From Halichoerus grypus (lineage: Eukaryota > Chordata > Mammalia > Carnivora > Phocidae), in contig NC_135722.1 in the NCBI RefSeq assembly GCF_964656455.1, forward strand, positions 89,399,313-89,463,312: a stretch of 64,000 nucleotides of DNA, given 5' to 3'. The notes below the pieces were generated by a model that did not search any database, was not told the DNA's origin, and was given only the letters and a program-made list of their open reading frames with translations. This document shows positions 45,599 through 57,747 of the stretch, one piece after another (the stretch's first letter is position 1; every line of letters begins with the position of its first letter). A program made the position numbers and the translations under genes.

Positions 45599-45924
45599 AA
45601 AAAAAAAAGCAGGAGGGGAAGAATGAAGGGGGGCAAATTGGAGGGGGAGATGAACCATGAGATACTATGGACTCTGAAAAACAAACAGGGTTCTAGAGGG
45701 GAGGGGGTGGGAGGATAGGTTAGCCTGGTGATGGGTATTAAAGAGGGCACGTTCTGCATGGAGCACTGGGTGTTATGCACAAACAATGAATCATGGAACA
45801 CTACATCAAAAACTAATGATGTAATGTATGGTGATTAACATAACATAATAATAAAAAAATAAAATAAATAAAAAATAAAAAACATTTAAACAATAAAAAA
45901 AAAAAGAAAAGAAATCCAGCCAAA

Positions 45925-47125
45925 TGGTCTGAGCATCCAGGAATATGTTAGGTCTATTTCTGGGAATTCCCACAAGCTTAATCACCCCAATTTTTACATG
46001 CCTCATAAATTTAAAACAAAAATTTCCAGCCCATGCGCCAATCCTTGAAGGATGTGGAGTTATTGTGGGCAGTTTCAAATTTGGGCGTGCATTAAGTGTC
46101 CTCTCGCACCTAAAAAAGATTCGTGTTTCGCAAATACATCCAATTTTCAATTGTATTTTAGATTGTTATGAATAAATATATACCTATATAAGATCATTAC
46201 TGAATTTTTAATAGCTGTTTGTCATTGTGCATTTTCCTACAAAATAAGTATTAACAGGATTAATAATAACTTCAAATTTGATGGTGGGGAAATTGGCAAA
46301 GGGTGTGCTTTGCAAAATGCTTGACATGAAAAGCAATGGCAATGCCAGAGTGTTTAGGAATCGCTCTTAAACAGTCCGAACCCAGGATCTGAGCGAACCT
46401 GGAAGGCAGCTTTCCTGAGCAACTCAGACATATGTATGTTGCAGGGTGACCTTGAGAAAGATCTTTCTGCTCCCGAAGATGGAGCTATTCGGGTCTCTCT
46501 GCCAACCTAATCCACCACGCAGCCCTGGCACGAGATGCAGGGAGAGCTAATCTTTCCTCCTTCCATCTGGGGGGCTGGGGTGGGGGGAGAGCCCTGCAGC
46601 AGCTGCCAGCCGAGGGCCAGTGGGAGGATGAGCGGGAAAGGGCAACACAGTGCCCCCCAGACAGACGTGAGCATCTCTCCTCTGTTCCTTCCAGATCCCT
46701 CTCCATCAACCCCCATGACAAAGTAGCAGCAGAAAGTAAGTCTGGCGAGCATGCGGCCGGGAGAACACAGAGGTAAAGAGCAAGGTGACTAACCTCATCA
46801 AGCCATCACAAATTAAATACTGTCTGTGCGGGAGAGTTCACCTCCCAGCTTGCTTTGGGAGCAGGACGCTGAGATTTTTCTGTGCTCTGACCAGATAAGA
46901 GGCTGCAAGCCAGCTAGCCAGCCTAGGTGAGAATGAGATGGGTCAACTATATATACAGCAAGTATGTGTCAGGTTGGCAACTGATTATGGGCAGGACACA
47001 TCGGTCACCCAAGCAGGTCGCTGCCTGCCATTGCAGGTGACACAGACCTGGACCCTGATCACCTGCCTGAAGGCTCCTTTCTTCCCCACTGACCAGGGGT
47101 TCCAGAGGAGCAAGCCCCTGGACGA
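45925..47125. other. Repeat-poor stretch, no gene recognised
   Basis: Includes a unique AT-rich block at 46180-46330 and a G-rich segment at 46568-46587 (GGGGGGCTGGGGTGGGGGGA). Short frames on both strands overlap. None is supported. Confidence 0.4.
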
Positions 47126-47129
47126 GCCA

Positions 47130-47300
47130 TGAACCCCACCAGGCCTTTGTTTCTGTGCCAGAGAAGGGGTGCTATTAATACCTGTTTACCTCCCAGAGGG
47201 GGCCGGGAGCCTTAATTAAGTGTGGTTTGTGAAGTGCTCTGAGGTTGCCAGATGAAAGCTGAGGTCTGAGTGCAAACTATTATTGTTAATTAATTATTGT
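47130..47300 (+). repeat. MIR-like SINE 3' half
   Basis: 'gctattaatacctgtttacctcccagag', 'gagccttaattaagtgtggtttgtgaagtgctctgagg' and 'attattgttaattaattattg' resemble a MIR 3' half. Confidence 0.5.
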
Positions 47301-48540
47301 CAGCAGAATTCTTTACTCTTGTGTTTTCAGGTCTAGGAGCCCTTGTTTACTGGTAAAAGAGTGTTTTTGTTGTACATTTTCCATCTTCCTCTCCCACCCA
47401 TATCTGTGGCCGATGATCTCTTCCATTCTCCTCTTTCCTCCGCCTCCCCTATCTCCAGGCCCTGGCTGGAAAGCGAGGCACGTAGCTTCCCCCTTGCACC
47501 CCGGATCCAAGCAGGCTTTCGGAAAGGGTGGAAGAGAAATCCTTAGGAATATGAAAGTAAACTGAAACATCAGAAAGTATCTAAGACAAAATACGTGTAG
47601 CCTCAGCTGGGAAACACAGAGTCCCTCTGGGAAAAATATGCAATTAATCCTAGACAGAATATAGAGCTGAAATATGGAAGTCTTTCTGCTAAGATGGTTT
47701 CTGCTGGTACATGATTATGACCTCTGAGGGGCAATGATACGCTTGATCAGGAGAAGGCATCGGAAATTCTCGGAGCAGTGAGCCTAACGACAGGACCGGG
47801 AAGCCTCGTTTTTACAACTCTCTCACTCTGCACCCCAACCCCGCAAAAAAAAAAAAAAAAAAAAAAACAAGGCCGGCTCAACTCTAATTTCTATCTTCAA
47901 TTAGTTAGGATAACAATCCTATAGAAATTCTAGAATAAAGTGCGCCTCTGAGATTAAAAAGAGGGAGACCAGAGGCATTAGGGGAACAAAGCAACCCAGA
48001 TGGAACAATGCGTGTCTTCCCATCTTGGCTGCCACCTGGCGCTCACCAAGTTGGCATCTGAATCAAGGGCATTGTGGATGCAAGACAAGAGAATCCCCAG
48101 TGAACTGTAGCTTTTATGAATAAATTGTACTTGCCAAAATTGGTTGGTTGTTTGTGGACATTGATTTATTTTCTCTGATTCTTTCTGATTGTTATATTTT
48201 GGATGGTGCTTACTGATGTGAAAAAGCCATCTAGTATTGCTGATAAATCTAGAGATAACGGCAGAGGTCAAAAAAGGGAGAAGGAAGGAAAAGAAAGTGT
48301 GCTTGCCACAGAACAGTGAAAATTTCTTCGTAAAGAACAACTCTCTAAAGCTATTTGAATGCCATTTCACCCCATTTCATAATTGTATAATTGGTCAGGT
48401 CACTTGTTTGGTTTTTTCCTTTCCCTTCTGGAGTTAAGGATGGAATAGAGAGCATAGTGGGAGGGCTTTGTTGTATCTGAGTGTTCAGACATTTTGTTGC
48501 ATTTATTTGTTACTTCTCCTCTTCTCTTTCCTCTGCATAA
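47301..48540. other. Unique sequence with a poly(A) tract
   Basis: An A run of about 22 lies at 47844-47867 after 'caccccaaccccgc'. No element body was recognised beside it, so it may be an orphan A tract. The minus frame 47978-48370 (130 codons) has no recognisable domain. Confidence 0.4.
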
Positions 48541-48547
48541 GTGTGTG

Positions 48548-48584
<37 letters not shown>
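48541..48584. repeat. (TG)n microsatellite
   Basis: About 20 TG units with one early GAG interruption. Likely polymorphic. Confidence 0.92.
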
Positions 48585-48590
<6 letters not shown>

Positions 48591-50034
48591 GTTATGGGGG
48601 AGGTGGGGAAGGGCAGAGAAAGAAGGCGAGAGCAGGCTTTCAGCATAGTAACAGCACCATTGGGGACTGGGACGTTTTTCTTGTTCTCCTTTGAGTGTGC
48701 ACACCTAACATTTTCAAGGTCATGGGGATAGGCACATTCCCTGCCTTCAAGGTGAGCCTGAACCTCTCTGATTCCCTGGATCTCAGCGCTCTCTCTACTG
48801 GAGTCCTAGTGCCAAGCTCGCATCTGGCGGGCTTTCTAAAAAAAGAACCTTGAACTCAGTGAAACTTCCAGGTGGGATGGTTGGGCATGGAAGGAGGGAA
48901 TATGGGGAGGGAAAGCAGGGAAGGAGTGGGAGGCAAGACGCTGCTGACTGACTCTGTTTCCACCTTTGTATCACAACTCTTGAAACATTACACTTAAAAT
49001 AGGTCAACAGGGATTTGGGATGAAGTGGGATAAGCTTTAGTTAATTATCCCAATGTGCAGAATGCCTGCTTTTAAATCCTGAGTTGGATTTAATCACAGA
49101 AGCTGAGAAGATCTCCCAACCTCCAAATGCATTTGAAAATTGACCAGAGGGTTACTCTATCCAAAGAGATAGCTTGTTCGGTAATAGGGTCACAAATGTA
49201 ACAATTGCACAGAGACAGAAGCATACAATGGCTCATCTGCGTGCTGGATCCTGGTGTCATTCAAGGGAGCAATGCAGCAGACGGAATTAAGGAGTGAGGA
49301 CTGGCTCTGATCATTTTTCCACATCCTTTCTGTCAGGCTGGGTCTCCTCAGCAGAACAAACCTCAAATTCAATATAACAGAGACACAAAAAAAGACAAGG
49401 AACAGCTGCAATCAATTGGCAGAGAGACATTAATAATAGAGATGCTGAGGATGGGGGAGGGACAATATTTTAAACCTTGCTTTTAGACACACGTTGTATT
49501 TTGAGTTATCTTTACTTTTCGGTAATCTTGCATGAATGAGGGTATCATGGGGTCCATTTTAAAGAAGAATACGAGCTCTCCTGGGGTAAATTGTCACTAC
49601 AAAGACTAATTTTTCCCAGCAGTCTAACAGCAAGTTGATTTATTTTAAGAACAGTTGGGAAACTATCACAGGAAACGGTTCGGATTACCCTCCACTGATC
49701 GCTTTTTAAAACAATCTTTCCATTACCTTATTGGAGCAGATGGATCCAGAACACAGCTTCCCACAAGTTCTTTCAGGATCACAGATCCATCCTGACCTCT
49801 CCATTCACGAAGGCATCGCCCATGGGAGTGCCAGAACTCTCCCATCAGATCCCATATCCGTTGGTTGGCTTTATTTTTTTTTTTCATTTTGCTGTCTTCT
49901 TGCTAAACAACCCCAATCACATGTTTTCAGAGGGCAAGAATTATATCCATTTCAGTTTTTTGTTGTTGTTCGAAATCTCAAATACTATCATTTTGCAGAG
50001 AGCTGCAATATGGCTGATGTTCCGTAAATGGCGA
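48585..50034. other. No gene or recognised repeat
   Basis: Unique-looking. Nothing supportable. Confidence 0.4.
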
Positions 50035-50035
50035 T

Positions 50036-50350
50036 CTAAGAAGCATTTATTGAGTATCGAATATGCATGAGGCATTGCAGTGTTCGCAAAAATTCAAGAG
50101 TCCTTACCCTCGGGAAGTTTGCAAGCTAACGGGCAGGAGGGGCATAAGCAGAAGACACAGAAATACATATAATCGAGGTAGAATAAAATGGGCATTACAT
50201 GAGTGATACAAATAACACACTGTAAGAATACAGAGTAAGAAGGGATTGGCCTGAGATGACAAGGTGAAGAGCCTCACAGAGAAGGTGACACATGAGTCAG
50301 GTTTTATAGTAAATTAGGGTTTTGGTAGGGCTGGAAAGGAGTTCAAGACT
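50036..50350 (-). mobile_element. L2 LINE fragment, antisense
   Basis: 'gaagcatttattgagtatcgaatatgcatgaggcattgc', 'gagtccttaccctcgggaagtttgc', 'agagaaggtgacacatgagtcagg': complement of the L2 3' region. Confidence 0.72.
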
Positions 50351-52084
50351 GAGAAAGCCGCATGAGCCCCAGCTCAGACGAAAGTGATGGCAAGACGAAC
50401 CTCTGCTTTGACAAGGGTGCCCGGACCAACGCGGTGAGATCAAATCCAAGTTTCCCTGCAGAATTCCTTCACTTGCCTGCTTCTAGAATTAAGGCATTCT
50501 CGTCAATACCCAGGAACCAGATAAATCAGGTGACTTGCAAAATCACCTTATCACTGGAGGACAGGGTCCACAATGTCATCACGGGGTTCTGACTCCCAAA
50601 TATCAGACAGATGAGGGAGGGCCCTGAATTTCCCAGATGTCACTCCTGTGAAATTTCCACCCTGACCCCCACCCCTACCCCCAAGGGTCATGTGAGAGAC
50701 CTCACACACTCACAGATACAGAGCTTTCTGCCAGACTTTAGAACAAGAATTTCACCTCAGAGGTGAGAACAGATATGAGAAATTACAGCCCCAAGAGTGA
50801 TTTTTCCCTCCAGGCTGTCATGAGCACCTGAAAACAGGGGTTTATAATGGAAGTGGCATCGCAAACTGTGATTTGGTGGCCGCAGAAGTGTGACACAGTC
50901 CTCAAGTACAAGCACTGTAATAAGAAGAAGCATTTAAATGGTGCTCGGATGGCTGGCATAGGTGCTCATCTTTTTCTAGATCATCACCTCTCCTAATCTC
51001 TCCCATTTCCAGCTAAAAAGACACGCAAGTTTCATGGGGGAAAAGAAAACTTAGTGCAAAAACAGGAAGTTTGGTAACTGGAGAAAAATCAATTATGAAG
51101 GATGTTGGTCTCTGACTTGAGGCGGTTGTCACAAGGAAGCTATGATAACCTCAGGGCTCTTGGAGAGTTCATCAGGGTTCAAGTCCCTCCTGGCCTGCCC
51201 CAAGCCTCTCTGACCCAGGCATGGTCCCAGAGCCAGTTACCTTAACATTCCATTCGAGTATAGACTCAAGGTGATGGGATTGGGCTCTATTAGCCCAGCA
51301 TAAACTGCAACTCTTTGCAAAGAAGCTGTAGCCAATATGAACACAAAAGGAGGTTCTTTCTCCAACAGTCCTATAAACTACTCCATCGATCTGCTTCTGT
51401 ATTCTGAGATCATATGGAGTGTCATGAAATTAATAAAAATGTTCCAAGTCACAAAAGGGAAAAGTTGAAATTCACATGGGACATCAGGTAAAAAAAATCT
51501 AGCAACAAATAAAAATCACCCATGCATCATCAGAAAGCCATATGTGTGTGTACATACATACATTGTATATATACATATATATATGTACAATATATATATT
51601 AATGCTTAAAGTGAATTATCTGATTTAAGCCCTTTAAAATTTTTCAAATGTACCTGTGAAGGGTACCTATTAAGTTGTACAGATATCCTTGACATGAATG
51701 AGCTGATCAGATCCCATCTTAGAAGCAGGTCTGGAGTACAAGGAGAAAGCCACAAAGCCCTAAGCAGGGGTTTGGATAGTGAGGATATGGGGGGGACTGG
51801 AATCGATAATACTACTCAGCAAAGGGATAGAGACAAGGAAGGGGAGTACAGAGTACTCATAAAAGATAGTTTGACCCAGGCAAGCCACAAGCCAATGCCC
51901 ATTCTTGATCACGTACCTGCAGATGCTTTGGAGAGAATCCATCACTATTTCTTAACTAGACACCTGGGGTGCCTACTCTATGGATGGTGGCTCATTCACC
52001 ATCCACCACCACCATCCACCACCAGGTTCATCTTTACATTCAAAAGTAGCATTAAGTTCATGCTTTTCAAATAATAGCAAATAA
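50351..52084. other. Repeat-poor stretch with a small TA-rich repeat
   Basis: At 51542-51600 there is a TG/TACA/TATA simple repeat with palindromic ATATATATGTACAATATATA-type text. No supported gene; the 126-codon frame at 51694-52074 lacks any domain signature. Confidence 0.4.
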
Positions 52085-52085
52085 T

Positions 52086-52260
52086 TGCTGATATTTACCA
52101 TGCATACCACGCACTGTTTACTGCTTTATGTGCATTAGTTCATCTAATCCTCATACTGAATTCAATAATACTTATGATGTAGGTGTGATTATTACTATTA
52201 TGCCCAGTTCACAGGTGAGGAGACCAAGGCTCAGAGAGTCAAGGCCACACTTAATCAGTG
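52086..52260 (-). repeat. MIR SINE, antisense
   Basis: 'accacgcactgtttactgctttatgtgcattagttcatctaatcc' and 'cacaggtgaggagaccaaggctcagagag' are the complement of MIR. Confidence 0.78.
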
Positions 52261-54435
52261 GAGGGGAAATCTGCCCCCAGGGAACATTTGGCAATGTCTG
52301 GAGACATCTTTGCTTGCTGAGACTGGGTGGAGGAGGGTACCTCAGGGGGAGGATGCTACTGGCATCCACAGGTTGAGCACAGGGTTGCTCAAAATCCTCT
52401 AACACACAGACAACCCTCTTCCCCAAACAGAATGATCTGGCCCAAGATATCAACAGTGCTCAAGGTCTGAAACCCTTCATGAATATGTTATTCTGAAACC
52501 TCAGATATTTGTAAAGCACTTCAAAATTTACAAAAGGCTTTTGACCATGTTTTCTCATTTGATCTCACAACATTTCTCTGTAGTAAGGAGAACACATTGC
52601 ACTGTGTTTGTTCTGCAGATACAGAACGACTCACAAATGGTGGCGGCTTGTCTGACGTGGGGCAGATGGAATGCCAACAAGACGGCCCATGGGTCCTAAC
52701 ATCCAGCCCACTGCATCTAGGGTGGGACCATTACATAGGATCTGGCTGCCTCTTTCCAGGACAGTTTATGTCGTTACAAACTCTTCCGATAGCCAGTGAA
52801 AATACCAGGGACCAAAGGTTTATTTCCTTCTCATTGGTAGGATAGATAATTTGAAGTTTGTGAGGCACATCTTACATAAATAAAAGACCTACAATTTATC
52901 AATGACGACAACCTTAGCAGCAAGCACACACAATTTACTACTTCCTTTCTTCTTTCAGGAGTGCTCAGGACTGGCAGGTGGGAGAAAGGATAGTCATCTG
53001 TTCACCTGATTTTTAAAACTTCCTACCTGCAAAAGGACTTTTAGTTTTAAAAGAAGCCCAAATAAGTGACCTTTGTGGTTATAGCCCACTTTCCAGATTC
53101 TGCTTTGCTTTAACCAACCTACATGCATGCTACCTGAATAGGTGGGTGGCCACATGGAGAGAATCATAATGGCCGCTCACTTTCCCGCAGCAGCCCAGGG
53201 CTTCTCTGCAAGGCTTCTGGACCTCTCGCAGCCCATGAGACAGCCAGGCAGAGGCAGCCCGAAGGGGAGAAGGGGAGCATGGAGGAACTCACAGAGCTCA
53301 TCCGGAAGTGAGAGGGCAATGTGCACCCTGTGGTTTGAAGGTCTGCCATGGGGATGGTCTCCAACCAGAGAGAACTCTCATTCCTCCAGGCTCAAGTACC
53401 CCCACTGCTTAGTCACCTGTCTAATCTCAGATTTTCCCTTTTAAGAAGCTCCTGAAAAAAAAAAATCATTACTATTCTCCGAGGAGAGGATTACAGATTC
53501 AATGTTTAACAGAATCTAACACTAGCCATAGTCTGTATTAGACAATTCACAGGCTTTGCAATCAAATGGACCTCAATTCCAATCTGGTGTCTCCCACTTT
53601 GAATGAAAATCAAATTGTAAACAGTTACACACAGTTTGAAACCTGTAGGGATTGAGTGACAACACATGACCCTCCACTCCATAACATCAGTATGAACAAA
53701 CACATTAGGGTCACCAGTGTCGGTACCCCGTCCTCCCCCAGCCCTGGGTAAAAAAAAAAAAAGAGCAGAAAAGTCAAGTCCACAGGACCCGTTGGAGCAG
53801 CCGTAGGTGGGGGGCAAACAGGAGAGAGCCCCTGGTGAAGGGCCTCTGCCAGAAAGTCCGGGCCCTGCCTGTCTCCTCCGAGACTCTGCCTGCCCTAATT
53901 CTCACTAGAAAAATGAATTCCTACCCCTCTGGTCACTAGGTTATTTCTTAGGATGCCCAAGAAGGCCGTGAAAGATACAGGGACCAGCTCCAAACCTTAA
54001 TCTAAGATTCAGCTAAATATGGCCTTGGGCCTAGCAACCTCCTCCTGGCCCCCAGGCAAGCCAGGCCAGCCCCAGGGCTGCTCTCCATCTCCAGAACGTG
54101 GCCCCACAGTGCCTTCAAGGACAGCACCAGCTCTGTTATGGGCAAGCATTACTTGCTTGCAGTGTATGTCATTTTAAGTCTGCGCCATCTGTTTGGGCCC
54201 TCATTATGAATCCATAATGAACATATGTGACAATTACATCTGTAAAAGGAAAAATGGGATTTTTTTGATTTAGGTTCAAGTAAATGCTCTTTGTACAAGC
54301 AAGCATGTATTTGAGGGCTTTATTTTTTTTTTTCTCTCTAAGACTTGAGAAACTATTTGCCACAGGTAAGTTTTAGTTCTAGGCGCAACCATTAAGCTTA
54401 GAGTGACCAAAAATAAGAGACTGTAGCTCCCTGCT
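52261..54435. other. Mostly unique; possible second antisense MIR
   Basis: 52500-52600 ('gtaaagcacttcaaaatttacaaaagg ... ttctcatttgatctcacaac') may be another antisense MIR-class remnant. The rest is unique-looking, without a supported gene. Confidence 0.4.
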
Positions 54436-54454
54436 CTTAGAATAAAAAATAAAG

Positions 54455-54656
54455 GGGCGCCTGGGTGGCTCAGTCGTTAAGCGTCTGCCTTCGGCTCAGG
54501 TCATGATCCCAGGGTCCCGGGATCGAGCCCCGCATCAGGCTCTCTGCTCCGCAGGAAGCCTGCTTCTCCCTCTCCTACTCCCTCTGCTTGTGTTCCCTCT
54601 CTCGCTGTCTCTTTCTCTGTCAAATAAATAAATAAAATCTTTAAAAAAAAAAAAAA
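54455..54656 (+). mobile_element. Can-SINE
   Basis: Very consensus-like: GCGCCTGGGTGGCTCAG, GGGATCGAGCCCC, AAATAAATAAATAAAATC and A15. Perfect 16-bp TSD AGAATAAAAAATAAAG at 54439-54454 and 54657-54672. It inserted at the edge of an A-rich tract. Confidence 0.96.
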
Positions 54657-54672
54657 AGAATAAAAAATAAAG

Positions 54673-54762
54673 TAAAATGAAATGAAACGAAATAAAATAA
54701 ATAAAATAATAAAATAAAATAAAATAAAATAAAATAAAATAAAATAAAATAAAATAAAAACT
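54673..54762. repeat. (TAAAA)n pentanucleotide repeat
   Basis: About 90 bp of A/T-only sequence, becoming a regular AAAAT array of ten or so units after a diverged start (AAATGAAATGAAACG). Its start coincides with the SINE's downstream TSD, so the A-rich target predates the SINE. Possible pentanucleotide microsatellite. Confidence 0.92.
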
Positions 54763-54814
54763 AGGTTTCTTCCAGGAATTACAATCAATTCAGGGCACAG
54801 TAAACAACCATACT

Positions 54815-55030
54815 GAGGAACACGGGCCATGCAGTCTGATCTCTAGGGCTGAACCTTAGCCCGACCACTTGCCAACTCTGTGACTTCAGGCAAGTTGCTC
54901 AAAGCCTTGTTGTCTCTGCATAATAACAGCAATGCTGCCCCAGAGTCATGAGGAGTAAGGAGAGAAGCCACCCAAAGCCCTCAGCACAGTGCCTGGTACG
55001 CAGGGATTGGTCCTCAGTTTTCCCAACCTT
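54815..55030 (+). repeat. MIR SINE, nearly full length
   Basis: 'gtctgatctctagggctgaaccttagcccgaccacttgccaactctgtgacttcaggcaagttgctcaaagcc' and 'gtgcctggtacgcagg' follow MIR order closely. Confidence 0.8.
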
Positions 55031-55050
55031 GAGATGAGAGGAGGCTTGAC

Positions 55051-55240
55051 TTTTTTTTTTTTTTTGAAAGAGAGAGAGGGGGAGAGAGCAGGGGGAGGGG
55101 CACAGGGAGAGAGAATCCCAAGCAGACTCTCCGCTTAGCGAAGAGCCCGACGTGGGGCTCGATCTCACAGCCCCGAGATCATGACCTGAGCTGAAACCAA
55201 GAGTTGGATGTTTAACCCACGTGAGCCACCCAGGCACCCC
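55051..55240 (-). mobile_element. Can-SINE, antisense
   Basis: T run, GA-rich body with GAGCAGGGGGAG, and head complement GTGAGCCACCCAGGCACCCC. TSD GAGGCTTGAC at 55041-55050 and 55241-55250. Confidence 0.94.
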
Positions 55241-55368
55241 GAGGCTTGACATTTTATAGATAAATAGTTGGGAATAGATCTGGCCCTCACTTTTCAGAGG
55301 GCTAGAATCTTATAAGGATAAACTAGAAACTTTAAAACCTGGACTGCTGTTTTTAATTGTGCACACGT

Positions 55369-55408
<40 letters not shown>

Positions 55409-56000
55409 ATAGATAGATGGGAGAGAGAGAGAGATGATAGACACAGGGAACACAGGAAAAATCAGGGACCATATTTATCAATTTAATAACAATTTTCTCT
55501 GATAGTGTGATTAGAGAGACCGAGAAAGGAGAACATTCAGAAAAACAAACAAACAAAATAACCCAAACCAGGGGCTATATGAAAACCCTCGAGACGAGTG
55601 TTCTGAGGCGTGAGGGGTTCAACACACGGATGAATATAACTACGGGGAGGCTGTTCTCTGCTCCTGGCTGACAGCACAGGGAGCTATTTCAGAATGCCCT
55701 GGGTTTATTTGCACAGATGCAAGCCGGGTCAGGTTAAAATAAAATAGCATCATGAAATGTGGGAAACAGAATTCACCGCCTGCCTCACCTGCGTCACCTG
55801 CCCCTCAGGAGGGTTTGATAATTTGGAAGAGCACAAGTTAATCCCCTCCTACCGACAGGCATGGGGCCCCAGGAGAGAAGCTGGGAGACTGTCTGCATAG
55901 CCCAGAGCAGCCGCAATAGTCAGAATGTGCGAGAGTCCAGGAAAACACCTGTTTGCAGAGCCAAGGAGCTAGTTAATCCTATCTGAGCACTGCAGAGGGT
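55241..56000. other. Unique sequence with a TG/GATA/GA simple repeat
   Basis: (TG)n at 55371-55404 runs into AGATAGATAGATGG and (GA)n. The rest has no recognised feature. Confidence 0.5.
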
Positions 56001-57335
56001 GGGGGAGAAGTCTGCCCCCTGAAAGCAGGTAGAAAAAGACCCATAACATGCCTGTACCACATGGGGTAGATTTAATGAGCTTAACACTTCTGTCAGGTGC
56101 TTCTGCCCCTAAAAGCAAAGAAAAAGCTTAGGGCCACCTGGTGAATGGTAATTGCTAGCTCTCCATCCAGGACCAGATTAGGCAGAGCAATAATAGATTT
56201 CTTTTTTCCTAGAAGAGGTAGAAGTGGACAGCTAGCAATGTTCAGCCAATCCAAGCTCTGCGTAGTTAAGGGGCTCTGTGGCACCCACAAGCCCAGAGCA
56301 GCACCAACTGCCCATGCATAGGGGCTTAGGTGATCTCTGGCAATAAATGCACCCAAGGCATTGCATGGAGGGTTTGGAGGTGTACTCAGCCCCATATGGT
56401 AGCGCTTGACTGATGGCAAGTAAGGGCGGGGATTGATCCAGGGAGAGGGAAAGTGATGTGTGTTAGGGCTTTGATGTCCCTTATTCTTGCCCTTCACCTT
56501 GTTCCCTCTGGAGACCTGGAGACACACAGATCACCAGCAAACTGAGAACTGAATAGCCCCTTTATTGATCTGGGAAATAACCCCATAGCTCCCACGATGT
56601 AAGGCTTTGGGTTGTACAATACAGCTTTTTGCTTTTTTGTTGAGGTCGAAATGCAGCTTCCCACCCTATACCTTCCCCTTGTCCAGGTGTGCCTACCTTG
56701 AAGAGATAGGAACTGCAAGCACCCACTGGACCTAAGCCCGGAAGACCACTATCAGGAACAAGGATGCTGATGGACTGATTCCTACCTTCAAGGTACCAGC
56801 AAAGATGACCTGGTAGAACTCCAATACTAAACATTTGGCTTGGCTACTTCTCCTGCGCAGGGGGAGGGAATGCACAGAGGGATTGGAAGTGACTTCTCCA
56901 AAATTTCTCTGGTGTGGGGAAAGGCAGGAAATGGTCTCTCCTTTCTAGAAATGGAAGGCATGGCCAATGAGTCCCCCTTCTCAACACAGTTAGCCCAACA
57001 AGTAGGCAAAGAAGATGGGGGTTCACTAGGTCTTCCTTTCATCTTAGGCCTCCCCAGGAAGAGGATGCCGAGGATGGCTTTGTTGCTCATCAAGCTATTT
57101 CAGGACTCAGTGCATTCTGACCTCTGCAAGCTTGAAGCCCTCACCTCCTTCTGAAGTGCCTCCACTGTGCAGCCAAGAAGAGGTGAGAAAAGGTGAGTTC
57201 AGGGAGAGGAGTCTGCAACATCCAGTGCTGAGAAGACTCAGAAATTTCACAGGAGCTCTGCTTTGTTTGGGAACCAATTCAGAGGTTAATTTAGAGAGAG
57301 CCTCCTGGTAGGCACACCTGCTCACACACAAAGCC
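56001..57335 (-). other. Unassigned block, possibly a decayed LTR element (antisense)
   Basis: Read on the minus strand, it has a poly(A)-signal-like AATAAAGGGGCT (56554-56565 complement) and several overlapping medium frames (144 codons at 56093-56527). A perfect 14-bp inverted repeat (CAGGTGTGCCTACC at 56684-56697; GGTAGGCACACCTG at 57307-57320) is also present. No retroviral protein family was recognised. An old LTR is only one possible reading; it may equally be unique DNA. Confidence 0.25.
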
Positions 57336-57747
57336 TACATCATCTTTTATTTTTTTAACTGAAATTGGGTGATAGGGCTACAGCCACATCTTAAAGATCT
57401 TCTGGTTCAATCCTCCTCCCTCATTTTATATATAAGAAAAATGAATGAATCCTCCAAGGTGCAGGCTTTCTAAACGCTGTGGAGTGTTTTTCCTACTGCC
57501 TTGTCAATGAATCAATCTCTGTACCTCTCGTTCTCTTTCATTATTATCCTTTGGTCTGTAATTTCCCATTTTTGAGAGATTAAGTCTTGCTTATTCCACA
57601 ATGTTTCCCAATCACTGGCCTTCAAGTTCCTGCCCCTTAATTGGCAGTAATCCTCCTCATTCAGGAAGACGATAAGGGGTGTGGCTGGATTAATTTGGGA
57701 TGGGGTTGTGGGGAGAGAGGATTACTGTTGTCACTCAATCACATTTT
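57336..57747. other. No gene or recognised repeat
   Basis: Unique-looking. 57360-57450 hints at an antisense MIR-type remnant. Confidence 0.35.

Larger units (their letters stand above)
44458..45909 (+). mobile_element. 5'-truncated L1 with bipartite 3' UTR, carrying two nested insertions
   Basis: A 15-bp direct repeat AGAAATCCAGCCAAA (44443-44457 and 45910-45924) bounds the whole unit. Order: ORF2 C-terminus (to 44893); 3' UTR part one, ending 'attatatgttaaaa' with an internal A run (about 45380-45400); Can-SINE (45405-45598); 3' UTR part two (45609-45870), ending 'aatgtatggtgattaacataacataataata' and a final A-rich tail. An antisense L1 3' end sits inside part one (44923-45195). Because one TSD encloses both 3' UTR parts, they were probably copied as a single transcript, with the internal A run read through. 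Confidence 0.85.

Noticed and set aside
46568..46587. G-quadruplex at 46.57 kb
   Set aside because: Only three separate G-runs are present, so it does not meet the four-run pattern.
56093..56527. 144-codon minus-strand frame as a retroviral gene
   Set aside because: No retroviral motif could be identified in it. It is kept only as part of an unassigned block.
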